A stretch of DNA of 7,322 nucleotides, from assembly GCA_030837305.1 (NCBI GenBank), contig JAUPKT010000298.1, positions 1 through 7,322 on the forward strand. The letters run 5' to 3'. The first letter of the stretch is position 1. Each line of letters starts with the position of its first letter. Shown here piece by piece: positions 1 through 5,989 of the stretch. The stretch comes from Thermodesulfobacteriota bacterium (GTDB lineage: Bacteria; Desulfobacterota; Desulfomonilia; Desulfomonilales; Desulfomonilaceae). The notes under the pieces are model-generated. The model was not told the origin of the DNA. It searched no databases and was given only the letters and a program-made list of their open reading frames with translations. Both the position numbers and the translations under genes were made by a program.

Positions 1-951
1 AGAGGATCAGGCGCCTACACCTTGTTCGGTGTTATTATCCTTGTAGCTGTACTCATCGCAGCCATCTTCATTTTTCCATGGGGCGATGTGTTGAGAGGCG
101 GGAAGAATCCTGACTTCATTGCAGCGAACGAAGCGATGGCAAAAAATCAATGGGACAAAGCGATTACACTTTTCGACAAATGTATCAAGACGGATCCTAA
201 CAACGCTGCTGCTTACGTTGGGCGATCACGCGCCTACCTTAGCTCGGGCAATGTTGCTCAAGCATTTGAAGACGCTAATAAAGCCCTGGAAAAGAAATCC
301 GACAGCGCATTGGCTTTTGGTCAAAGGGGCATTGTTCGGAAGGTTCAGCAGCAAAATGAGGAGGCCCTGAAAGACTTCACCCAGGCCCTGAAAATTGATC
401 CCGGTTACGCGTGGGCCTATGCTCAGCGCGCGGACCTCTATTCGAGGCAACAGGACCATGACAAGGCCTTTCAAGATGCTTCAAGAGCAATCCAGGCAAA
501 GCCGAACTTTGTGGAGGCGCTTCGCCTGAGGGCATGGATACTAAGTAAGATGGGAAAATGCAAAGAGGCGAATGAGGACTTCAAAAAGGTTGAGAAATTG
601 AGTCCCAACGATGCATGGACTCTACAGGACAAGGCCTGGTTCCTGTTGACGTGCCCCGACGAGAGCCTGCAGAATCCCGCGGCAGCGATGGAGCTTGCCC
701 AGAAAGCCATCGAGTTGACTGACGGGAAGGACGGGGTTGTCCTTGAGACGCTGGCAGAAGCGTATTTCAGGCAAGGAGATGCTCTCAAAGCAGCAGAACA
801 TCAACGAAAAGCCATAGAGTTGGGTTCAAAGAAGTGTCCGGATGGCTCTTGCTTGAAGGAAATGAGGCAGCGTCTTCAAAAGTATGAATTAGCCGCTCGA
901 CCAGAGGTCAGGACGACCTATGAATTTCTGCCCTTGGACAGCAGCCATTGA
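1..951 (+). CDS. Membrane-anchored TPR-repeat protein, probably 5'-partial
   Basis: This encodes a protein-protein interaction scaffold of tetratricopeptide repeats held at the membrane; no enzymatic domain is visible. The reading frame is open to base 1. A TTG at base 22 could start a 309-residue protein, but no ribosome binding site sits at useful spacing (AGAGGA at 1-6 is 15 bases away), so the true start is probably upstream of the window. Numbered from the TTG, residues 2-20 form one hydrophobic segment (VIILVAVLIAAIFIFPW). About seven TPR units follow from residue 30 to 270, with the usual W/Y, G/A and P spacing (for example KIDPGYAWAYAQRADLY at 124-140). The sixth unit is irregular, with TCPDESLQNPAAAMELAQKA at 210-229, a pattern familiar from TPR proteins of many environmental bacteria. 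The tail after 285 is not repeat-like. The repeats probably face the periplasm or cytoplasm next to the single anchor; which one is not decided by the sequence. The partner is unknown. Confidence 0.88.
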   Translation, partial: RGSGAYTLFGVIILVAVLIAAIFIFPWGDVLRGGKNPDFIAANEAMAKNQWDKAITLFDKCIKTDPNNAAAYVGRSRAYLSSGNVAQAFEDANKALEKKSDSALAFGQRGIVRKVQQQNEEALKDFTQALKIDPGYAWAYAQRADLYSRQQDHDKAFQDASRAIQAKPNFVEALRLRAWILSKMGKCKEANEDFKKVEKLSPNDAWTLQDKAWFLLTCPDESLQNPAAAMELAQKAIELTDGKDGVVLETLAEAYFRQGDALKAAEHQRKAIELGSKKCPDGSCLKEMRQRLQKYELAARPEVRTTYEFLPLDSSH

Positions 952-966
952 CAATTAGTTCTTTCA

Positions 967-1000
967 GGATCTGGCCACTTGTCGGGAAGCGGCCAGATCC
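967..1000 (+). terminator. Stem-loop after the TPR gene, probable terminator
   Basis: A perfect 10-base inverted repeat, GGATCTGGCC at 967-976 and GGCCAGATCC at 991-1000, begins 15 bases after the TPR gene stop codon. Inside it, after one A-C mismatch, CTT (978-980) can pair with AAG (987-989), closing a 6-base loop. The stem is GC-rich enough to end transcription, but the downstream tract is only GTTCCTT rather than a run of T. It is therefore a weak intrinsic terminator or an mRNA 3'-end stabiliser. Position and symmetry are seen directly; the function is inferred. Confidence 0.5.
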
Positions 1001-1143
1001 GTTCCTTGAGCAACCTTCTCACTTGAAGCCGACGCTCCAGGGCATTCAAAATCCATGTAAGTCCTTGCATTGCCGCATTACTTGGAGAAGCAATCCACGC
1101 CGCCCACCATCGTTCGTCCCACGGCGACGAAATTCACCAACTT

Positions 1144-1419
1144 CTAATCTCTGAGAGATTCGTGCTGGAACTTCATCACACTAAAGTTGCCATCTTGTCC
1201 TCGTATCTCTACTCGTACCGTTTTGCCGAGAAATTGAGCAGCCTCGACGCGTTTTTGGCCGTCAACGCGTACAATGACCTTGTTATTATTAACGCCTCTT
1301 AATGTCACCGTTTCCAAGTCAACTCTCTCAATTTGTCCCGACAACTCTTCGGCATGCAGTGGTGTGATGATCGACAGGATAAAGACCAAACACGCGATCA
1401 ATTGCAACGAAGCCTTCAT
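1144..1419 (-). CDS. Small Sec-exported protein, probable periplasmic beta-barrel
   Basis: I do not recognise the gene. It encodes 91 residues from the ATG at 1419. A neighbouring ATG at 1422 would add one Met, but GGAGG (minus strand, 1429-1425) is only 2 bases from that codon and 5 from the 1419 ATG, so the second is the better start. Residues 1-23 look like a Sec signal peptide: Lys2, a hydrophobic core (LIACLVFILSIIT), then PLHA with cleavage before EE. The mature protein is about 68 residues with alternating hydrophobic residues and glycine turns (LSGQIERVDLETVTLRG, then KVIVRVDG, then GKTVRVEIRGQDG). This pattern is typical of small OB- or SH3-like beta-barrels in exported bacterial proteins. 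No catalytic residues are evident. It is transcribed divergently from gcvH and converges on the TPR gene, so it stands as a single-gene unit. Confidence 0.72.
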   Translation of the reverse strand: MKASLQLIACLVFILSIITPLHAEELSGQIERVDLETVTLRGVNNNKVIVRVDGQKRVEAAQFLGKTVRVEIRGQDGNFSVMKFQHESLRD

Positions 1420-1464
1420 CATATCCTCCGGAAAATTTCATAACCACCGACAGCCGACAGGATT

Positions 1465-1502
1465 CTCACAATTAATAGTATCGTGAGCCGGTGACCCGTC
1501 GA
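1465..1502 (-). promoter_or_regulatory. Candidate promoter and operator dyad for the small exported protein
   Basis: Upstream of the small exported gene there is an interrupted palindrome, CTCACAAT at 1465-1472 and ATCGTGAG at 1480-1487, with 7 of 8 positions symmetric around a 7-base AT-rich spacer. Reading the minus strand, a -10-like TACTAT (1480-1475) lies in the centre of the dyad, with a -35-like TCGACG (1502-1497) 16 bases upstream; each matches 4 of 6 consensus positions. A regulator bound to the dyad would block this promoter. An alternative minus-strand -10, a perfect TATAAT, lies at 1557-1552 but lacks a good -35. The symmetry is seen; promoter and operator roles are inferred. Confidence 0.3.
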
Positions 1503-1636
1503 TTCAGCATGATGGAACACCTGCTGCCGGGGCAACCCTCTCCCCCTGCTCATTATACTACAGCGTTGACTTCCTTGCACCAGCAACCACACAACGCAGC
1601 AATATAGAAACAAATTGATCCCCGGATCTGCCGAGT

Positions 1637-1670
1637 TTGACAGGCCTGAGAATTTTCGGCATCATGCCGA
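1637..1670 (+). promoter_or_regulatory. gcvH promoter with a palindrome over the -10
   Basis: A consensus -35 TTGACA (1637-1642) is followed after 17 bases by CATCAT (1660-1665), matching 4 of 6 positions of a -10. This predicts a transcript start near 1672 and a leader of about 32 bases before gcvH. A perfect palindrome, TCGGCAT-C-ATGCCGA (1656-1670), covers the -10 element, which is where a repressor would bind. The gcvH ribosome binding site is probably AAAGG at 1692-1696, 7 bases before the ATG. I see no glycine-riboswitch fold in this short leader. Confidence 0.5.
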
Positions 1671-1703
1671 CAAACTTGTGACAAAGACGAGAAAGGCTAA
1701 CTT

Positions 1704-2096
1704 ATGGACATCCCTACTGATCGATTCTATTCTGATTATCATTTGTGGGTTAAACTAGAAGAAGGAACCGCGACAGTGGGCATAACCGAACACGCCCGGG
1801 AAGAGTTGGGAGACGTCGACTATGTTGAACTGCCTCAGGAAGGAGACACAATCACGAGAGGAATGGCCTTTGGCATCATAGAAACGAGCAAAGCGGTGAC
1901 AGACCTAATGGCTCCCATATCAGGTCAAGTGGTGGAGTCGAACGTGTCCCTGTTGGAATCGCCTGAGGCGCTCATGGACTCGCCATACACGGACGGTTGG
2001 CTGATTGTCGTAGAACCGGCCGATCAGGATGAATTCACGGAGCTTATGGACTCCTCAAAATACAGAGAATTCTTGGACGAGGCGATCGACCAATAG
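1704..2096 (+). CDS. gcvH: Glycine cleavage system H protein (lipoyl carrier)
   Basis: H protein is the lipoylated shuttle of the glycine cleavage system. It carries the aminomethyl group from P protein (glycine decarboxylase) to T protein and is reoxidised by L protein, in the cytoplasm. The 130-residue length is normal for the family. The N-terminus (DYHLWVKLEEGTATVGITEH, about 11-30) and the lipoyl-attachment hairpin (GIIETSKAVTDLMAPISG, about 57-74) are typical; Lys63 in ETSKA is the expected lipoylation site, close to Lys64 of the E. coli protein. The C-terminal PYTDGWLIVVEP (94-105) matches the usual PYGEGWL block. The ATG at 1704 has a plausible ribosome binding site, and start and length agree with homologues. 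No gcvT, gcvP, lpd or lipoate ligase gene is nearby, so it is a detached copy. It could serve the glycine cleavage complex encoded elsewhere or act as a lipoyl relay carrier. Confidence 0.95.
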   Translation: MDIPTDRFYSDYHLWVKLEEGTATVGITEHAREELGDVDYVELPQEGDTITRGMAFGIIETSKAVTDLMAPISGQVVESNVSLLESPEALMDSPYTDGWLIVVEPADQDEFTELMDSSKYREFLDEAIDQ

Positions 2097-2107
2097 AAGA
2101 TGCCGAC

Positions 2108-3160
2108 TCAGAGAATTCTCCTGAAATAGTCTCCGGTGATGTAAACAAAGTTTGCCCTTATTTTTAGACGTTTGGCCGTCATTCGTGGGGGGAAAGGAAA
2201 ATACGGGGCAGCCACTCTGATGGCTCTTAGGGCAGACTCATCCAAGACGGCATTGCCCGAGGAGTCAAGCAAATTCACATAAAGCAATTCTCCGTTGCGA
2301 GAAACGGAGAACTCAACGGTGAGAGAACCTCCGATTCCTGCTCGTGCGGCAGAGGAGGGATAAACCCATACACCCTGAATCTTTTGTTTGAGATGAAGAA
2401 GGTATGAGAAGAACTTTTCCTCTCGCGTATTGATGTCTACAACTGCCTCATCCACATCACCTTCAGGAGAGAAGTCCGGGGAGCCGACATGGGGCGATAG
2501 GCCTGCGGCAATTTGCTGTTCCCTCGGCGTAGGTTTCAGGTCCGGAGTTTGCTTTGAAGTGCTTTTCGGGGCCGAATTGGGAGGAGAGGGTGTCTTCGTT
2601 TTCTGCTTATTCTTACTAGTCTTGGGCTCTGGATCCAAATTCTTCATCGCGGAGGATTTGGCCTTGTGGTCTTCCTTCAATGGGGAGATATCTTCGGGGG
2701 CTGCGGGGGGCATGTGTGCCGCCATTCTCGAATGTTGCTCTTCAATCTTGCCCAGCGGTGGGGTGAGAGTTCCTGGAATTCTTGGAATCCGCTCTTTTTC
2801 AGCGGTGTGATTGCGATCGGATATTGCTTGTGAATGTTGGGGGGGCTGCTCTTGCTCATTCTTCGTGACGGTTTGCTCAATGAGTTTAACGTTCGTCAGA
2901 CTTTCGCCGGGTTTAAGCATCGACTTGTTTGTTACGGCGTCTATCTGCCGGACAAACCAGGCGAATACAAGAACGTGCAGCAGCACAGATGCCAGGATCC
3001 CGTATTTGATCTGGGCCCTTTCCGGCACGGCGGAAACCTTGAGTCCAGGGAACGAGCGGTTTAATATGCGTATGGTGCTAATATCCGGTTCTTGATCAAC
3101 TGACCAGGTATCCTCATGTCTTATGAAGGCGATGGATGAAGATTCTCGCAAGTCTCTCAA
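2108..3160 (-). CDS. TonB-family energy transducer with long Pro/Lys-rich linker
   Basis: TonB proteins link the ExbB-ExbD proton channel of the inner membrane to outer-membrane receptors, powering uptake of siderophores, vitamins or other ligands. The 350-residue protein has an unusually long cytoplasmic N-terminus (1-52), one membrane helix (about 53-70, YGILASVLLHVLVFAWFV), a proline-, lysine- and serine-rich periplasmic spacer (about 100-235) and a TonB C-terminal domain (about 245-342). The helix contains S58-x3-H62, matching the Ser-x3-His motif through which TonB contacts ExbB/ExbD. The C-terminal block (VWVYPSSAARAG, GGSLTVEFSVSRNGEL, LDSSGNAVLDESAL, RVAAPYFPFP) is classic for the family. 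The start is a TTG at 3160: AAGGAA lies 7 bases upstream, and the first in-frame ATG (residue 81) would remove the membrane helix. No exbB, exbD or receptor gene is in view. It converges on gcvH with 11 bases between stops and no terminator. Confidence 0.88.
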   Translation of the reverse strand: MRDLRESSSIAFIRHEDTWSVDQEPDISTIRILNRSFPGLKVSAVPERAQIKYGILASVLLHVLVFAWFVRQIDAVTNKSMLKPGESLTNVKLIEQTVTKNEQEQPPQHSQAISDRNHTAEKERIPRIPGTLTPPLGKIEEQHSRMAAHMPPAAPEDISPLKEDHKAKSSAMKNLDPEPKTSKNKQKTKTPSPPNSAPKSTSKQTPDLKPTPREQQIAAGLSPHVGSPDFSPEGDVDEAVVDINTREEKFFSYLLHLKQKIQGVWVYPSSAARAGIGGSLTVEFSVSRNGELLYVNLLDSSGNAVLDESALRAIRVAAPYFPFPPRMTAKRLKIRANFVYITGDYFRRIL

Positions 3161-3186
3161 ATTACGGTTCCTTTAACTACCCGACT

Positions 3187-3450
3187 TCAGCCGTCAGCGG
3201 AGTGTTTCATGCCGCCTCTATTCTGGAACTGACAAATCACCTTTTTCGGAAACACGATCAAATCAAGAGCCGTCACTTCACTGTCTAGGACCACAAATAA
3301 GGCCCCAAGTTCCGACTCGCGAGGGAGTACCAAAGAAACGTGAAGACAGGCCTGTGGAGAAAAGAAAATCGACACTTGACGTAAATCTCTTGAATTCCCG
3401 GTGCAGTTGACGCAGAATCCGGTTCTAGGAGATGTCTTCGAGGCTTGCAT
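3187..3450 (-). CDS. Uncertain small ORF upstream of tonB, possibly a decayed gene
   Basis: This is an 87-residue minus-strand frame from an ATG at 3450, ending 26 bases before the tonB start and in the same direction. The frame stays stop-free upstream to 3594 (about 135 codons) but has no ATG, GTG or TTG there and no good ribosome binding site before 3450, which argues against an intact gene. The middle reads like a beta-barrel: SRDLRQVSIFF (20-30), then VSLVLPRE (38-45), then LGALFVVLD and LDLIVFPKKV (48-71). It loosely recalls PilZ domains (an RDIS..G.FF block, then a strand ending in LP.E), but the diagnostic Ser and Gly of D-x-S-x-x-G are absent. The last part also resembles the OB-fold strand of DnaE-type polymerases. 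Two competing weak resemblances mean neither should be trusted. It may be a remnant or chance. Confidence 0.2.
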   Translation of the reverse strand: MQASKTSPRTGFCVNCTGNSRDLRQVSIFFSPQACLHVSLVLPRESELGALFVVLDSEVTALDLIVFPKKVICQFQNRGGMKHSADG

Positions 3451-3583
3451 GGGCTCATTACATGATACCTTGGCAGCCCCGATGCAACTAAGAAACGTGC
3501 CGCTCCTGACGCAAGGATCTTGTTCGCTCGAGAAATGTTTAGCACGAATTGTGAGGAATTTCCAGAGTTCCGGCCTTCCGAGA

Positions 3584-3611
3584 CTTAGTGCTGACTACTT
3601 TCAGAGCTAAG
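3584..3611 (+). promoter_or_regulatory. Hairpin-forming dyad upstream of recA
   Basis: CTTAG (3584-3588) pairs with CTAAG (3607-3611) and CTGA (3591-3594) with TCAG (3601-3604). Between them lie a possible T-G wobble and one G-A mismatch, around a 6-base loop. It lies 83 bases before the recA ATG. It could be an operator or an RNA hairpin in the recA leader; without a mapped transcript start the two cannot be told apart. Confidence 0.25.
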
Positions 3612-3694
3612 AACCCCGCAAACACGACGAGCGCGGTACCCGGAGCCTCGTGACATCTCGAGGACCATACGGATTTGGAGGCGAGGTCTCAGCC

Positions 3695-4801
3695 ATGGCA
3701 AAATCGAAAAGAGGCAGGGATTTAGATGAGTTAGGAATTCATGAATCCGACAGGACGAGAGCTGTCGAAGTCGCTGTAAGCCAAATTGAGAGGCAGTTTG
3801 GCCGCGGTTCAATCATGAGGCTCGGAGCAGGGGGCATCATACCGGATGTTAAGACCATACCATCCGGCTCGCTCGGCCTGGATATTGCCATAGGAGTGGG
3901 TGGAATACCCCAGGGACGTATCATCGAGATATTCGGCCCTGAATCCTCCGGCAAAACAACCCTCTGTCTCCACGTAATCGCCGAAGCCCAGAAGCGCGGG
4001 GGCTTTGCGGCGTTTGTGGATGCCGAGCACGCATTGGATATACATTATGCAAAGAAGCTCGGTGTTAAGACTGAGGAGTTGTTGGTATCCCAACCTGACA
4101 ACGGGGAGCAGGCCCTTGAAATCACAGAAATTCTTGTAAGATCAGGAGCCATGGACGTAGTAGTAATCGATTCGGTGGCAGCGCTGGTGCCCAGAGCCGA
4201 GATAGAGGGTGATATGGGAGATGCCCACATGGGGCTGCAAGCGCGACTCATGTCCCAAGCTCTCAGAAAGCTCACGGCAGCAATAGCTCGTTCCAATACA
4301 GCCGTCATTTTTACCAATCAAATAAGGCAAAAAATTGGAATCATGTTTGGAAATCCAGAAACAACCACGGGTGGTAACGCACTGAAATTCTATGCGTCGT
4401 TGAGGCTTGACATACGAAGAGTTGGTCAAATTAAGGAAGGTGACAGCGTCACGGGCTCTCGGACGAGGGTCAAAGTGGTAAAGAATAAAATGGCTCCTCC
4501 ATTCCAACAGGTGGAATTTGACATCATGTATAACGAGGGGATCTCTTCAGGGGGCGAAATCCTCGACATGGGTGTGGAGAATGGACTGATAGAGAAGTCC
4601 GGGGCATGGTACTCTTACGGCGAAGATAGAATAGGCCAAGGGAGGGAGAATGCAAAACAACATCTCAAGGAACACCCGGAGCTGCTCCGGGAAATCAGAG
4701 AGAGGCTATTTGAAATGAAGGGTATAAGGTTAAAGGCATCCGGTGAAGATCCTGGTGACGGCGGTGAAATCCCCTACTCCACCCATGATAGCGAGACTTG
4801 A
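3695..4801 (+). CDS. recA: Recombinase A
   Basis: RecA polymerises on single-stranded DNA, drives ATP-dependent homologous pairing and strand exchange, and activates LexA self-cleavage in the SOS response. Counting 368 residues from the ATG at 3695, the Walker A motif GPESSGKTT is at 81-89, the catalytic Glu is 111 in DAEHALD, and Walker B VVVIDS is at 155-160. The DNA-binding loop L1 region ([19 protein letters not shown]) is at about 170-188, and the L2 signature ([20 protein letters not shown]) is at about 207-226. The C-terminal domain is complete, with a modestly acidic tail. The frame also runs back to a GTG at 3650, but the ATG at 3695 has GAGG 8 bases upstream and gives the expected start ([10 protein letters not shown], slightly longer than in E. 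coli). Its 3' end overlaps pilT. The usual neighbour recX is absent, and no SOS box was recognised. Confidence 0.97.
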   Translation: MAKSKRGRDLDELGIHESDRTRAVEVAVSQIERQFGRGSIMRLGAGGIIPDVKTIPSGSLGLDIAIGVGGIPQGRIIEIFGPESSGKTTLCLHVIAEAQKRGGFAAFVDAEHALDIHYAKKLGVKTEELLVSQPDNGEQALEITEILVRSGAMDVVVIDSVAALVPRAEIEGDMGDAHMGLQARLMSQALRKLTAAIARSNTAVIFTNQIRQKIGIMFGNPETTTGGNALKFYASLRLDIRRVGQIKEGDSVTGSRTRVKVVKNKMAPPFQQVEFDIMYNEGISSGGEILDMGVENGLIEKSGAWYSYGEDRIGQGRENAKQHLKEHPELLREIRERLFEMKGIRLKASGEDPGDGGEIPYSTHDSET

Positions 4802-5894
4802 TCATATTCTGGCTAAGGCTGTTGATATGGGGGCGTCTGACCTCATATTCAAGGCCAAGTTGCCGCCGGTTACTCGTGTGACGGGGATACTTGCACCTAT
4901 GAAAGGAGAGTCGCGCTTTTCGGCGTCTGAGCTGGATGCCATGGGACGTTCACTCATGGATGATCGTCAGTGGGAACGTTTCTGCACAACACGAGACATT
5001 GACATGGCTTACGAGGTTGCGTCGGTGGGCAGGTTCAGAGTCAACGCGTTCTATCAGAGAGAGTCGATAGCAATGGTGTTTCGCGTTGTACCATCAGAGC
5101 CTCCCCTCATCACGGATCTCAATCTTCCCCAGGCTGTAGAGAAACTGGCTCAGGAGCAGCGAGGCCTTATCCTTGTAACAGGAACCACGGGATCGGGTAA
5201 ATCCACTACTCTGGCAGCAATGATTAATCATCTTAATACATCAAAGAATTGCCACATCATAACCATAGAGGATCCCATTGAGTTTATCCATCGGGATAGA
5301 AAGAGTATCATTAATCAAAGGGAAATGGGCAGTGACACCATTTCCTTTCCAAGGGCTCTACGAGCAGCTCTCCGTCAAAATCCGGATGTCATACTCTTGG
5401 GAGAAATGCGGGATTTGGAGACCATAGCCACTGCCATGCTTGCTGCTGAGACCGGGCATCTCGTTTTGAGCACACTCCACACCGTAGACGCATTAGAGAC
5501 CATTCGGCGCATCATTTCATCATTTCCCATTCCCCACCAAGCGTCCGCCCGCTTTCAGCTTGCGGGTATACTGCACGGAGTTATATCCCAGAGGTTACTA
5601 CCCACAACCGACGGAAAAAGTAGAGTCCCCGCAGTGGAAGTTCTGGTTTCAACAAGTAGGGTGCGAGAATGTATAGAAGATGAGACCAGAACCTCGGAAA
5701 TTAGAGATGCAATCTTTGAGGGACATGTAAATTATGGCATGCAGACGTTCGATCAGTCTATCTTGCAACTGTACCAGCAAGGTCTCATTTCTTATCAAAC
5801 AGCATACGAAGCGGCTACCAATCGAGATGATTTTGCTCTTTTTGTCAGAGGGATAAGTGGGAGAGGAGAATCGACCTGGGAACTCGAGTCTTAG
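4743..5894 (+). CDS. pilT: Type IV pilus retraction ATPase, PilT family
   Basis: PilT is the cytoplasmic hexameric ATPase that depolymerises type IV pili, powering twitching, surface attachment and retraction-driven DNA uptake. Numbered from GTG 4743 (383 residues), the N-terminal domain starts at [18 protein letters not shown] (about 17-34), typical of the family. Walker [10 protein letters not shown] is at 147-155, the Asp box [10 protein letters not shown] at 174-183, Walker [10 protein letters not shown] at 216-224 and the His box [10 protein letters not shown] at 238-247. The PilT-type C-terminal motif EIRDAIFEG (319-327) runs into GMQTFDQSI. The start is ambiguous. GTG 4743 has AAAGG 6 bases upstream and overlaps recA by 59 bases. 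ATG 4785 (369 residues, 17-base overlap) gives the usual family N-terminus but has no good ribosome binding site and would rely on coupling to recA translation. No other pilus genes are nearby. PilU is a less likely alternative because the C-terminal block fits PilT better. Confidence 0.93.
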   Translation: MKILVTAVKSPTPPMIARLDHILAKAVDMGASDLIFKAKLPPVTRVTGILAPMKGESRFSASELDAMGRSLMDDRQWERFCTTRDIDMAYEVASVGRFRVNAFYQRESIAMVFRVVPSEPPLITDLNLPQAVEKLAQEQRGLILVTGTTGSGKSTTLAAMINHLNTSKNCHIITIEDPIEFIHRDRKSIINQREMGSDTISFPRALRAALRQNPDVILLGEMRDLETIATAMLAAETGHLVLSTLHTVDALETIRRIISSFPIPHQASARFQLAGILHGVISQRLLPTTDGKSRVPAVEVLVSTSRVRECIEDETRTSEIRDAIFEGHVNYGMQTFDQSILQLYQQGLISYQTAYEAATNRDDFALFVRGISGRGESTWELES

Positions 5895-5989
5895 GAATCC
5901 AATCGAGGACTTTTGCCAGGTTGTTCCGGGAGTTTTATGCAGCTCACTAAATGTTCGAGGTTTGAAGCGTCCCTCTTACAAATGCAAGT

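Larger units (their letters stand above)
3161..3694. other. Long divergent intergenic region between tonB and recA
   Basis: This stretch separates two divergently transcribed genes and has no securely identified gene, tRNA or repeat. It holds the tonB ribosome binding site (AAGGAA, minus strand 3173-3168), the recA ribosome binding sites (GGAGG at 3677-3681 and GAGG at 3683-3686), a hairpin at 3584-3611, and an unexplained stop-free minus-strand frame (3187-3594). I found no convincing sigma-70 promoter for recA or tonB. There is also no clear LexA operator of the E. coli, Gram-positive or Geobacter types; the nearest, CTGT-N8-ACAA at 3281-3296, is about 400 bases from recA. Confidence 0.6.

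Noticed and set aside
948..1154. 68-codon plus-strand frame beginning at the TPR gene stop
   Set aside because: It runs through the stem-loop at 967-1000 and has a proline/arginine-rich, non-protein-like composition.
1387..1419. Lipobox-like LIAC in the small exported protein, suggesting a lipoprotein
   Set aside because: The Cys falls before most of the hydrophobic core, and a normal signal peptidase site (PLHA before EE) follows, so a plain Sec signal fits better.
1419..1613. 64-codon minus-strand frame (TTG start) whose stop overlaps the first ATG of the small exported gene
   Set aside because: It has an arginine- and cysteine-rich composition, no ribosome binding site and no recognisable domain, and it spans the predicted promoters. 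It is more likely leader or intergenic sequence.
2111..2120. GAGAATTCTC palindrome between the convergent gcvH and tonB ends
   Set aside because: It lies within the last codons of tonB, is short and has no T-tract, so it cannot be supported as a terminator.
3281..3296. CTGT-N8-ACAA, one base off the E. coli LexA consensus
   Set aside because: It is about 400 bases from recA, and one-mismatch sites are expected by chance at this length.
5913..5941. Possible promoter between pilT and the sensor kinase (TTGCCA, 17 bases, TATGCA)
   Set aside because: The -10 matches only 3 of 6 positions, which is not enough to call. The kinase may be read from upstream or from an unrecognised promoter.
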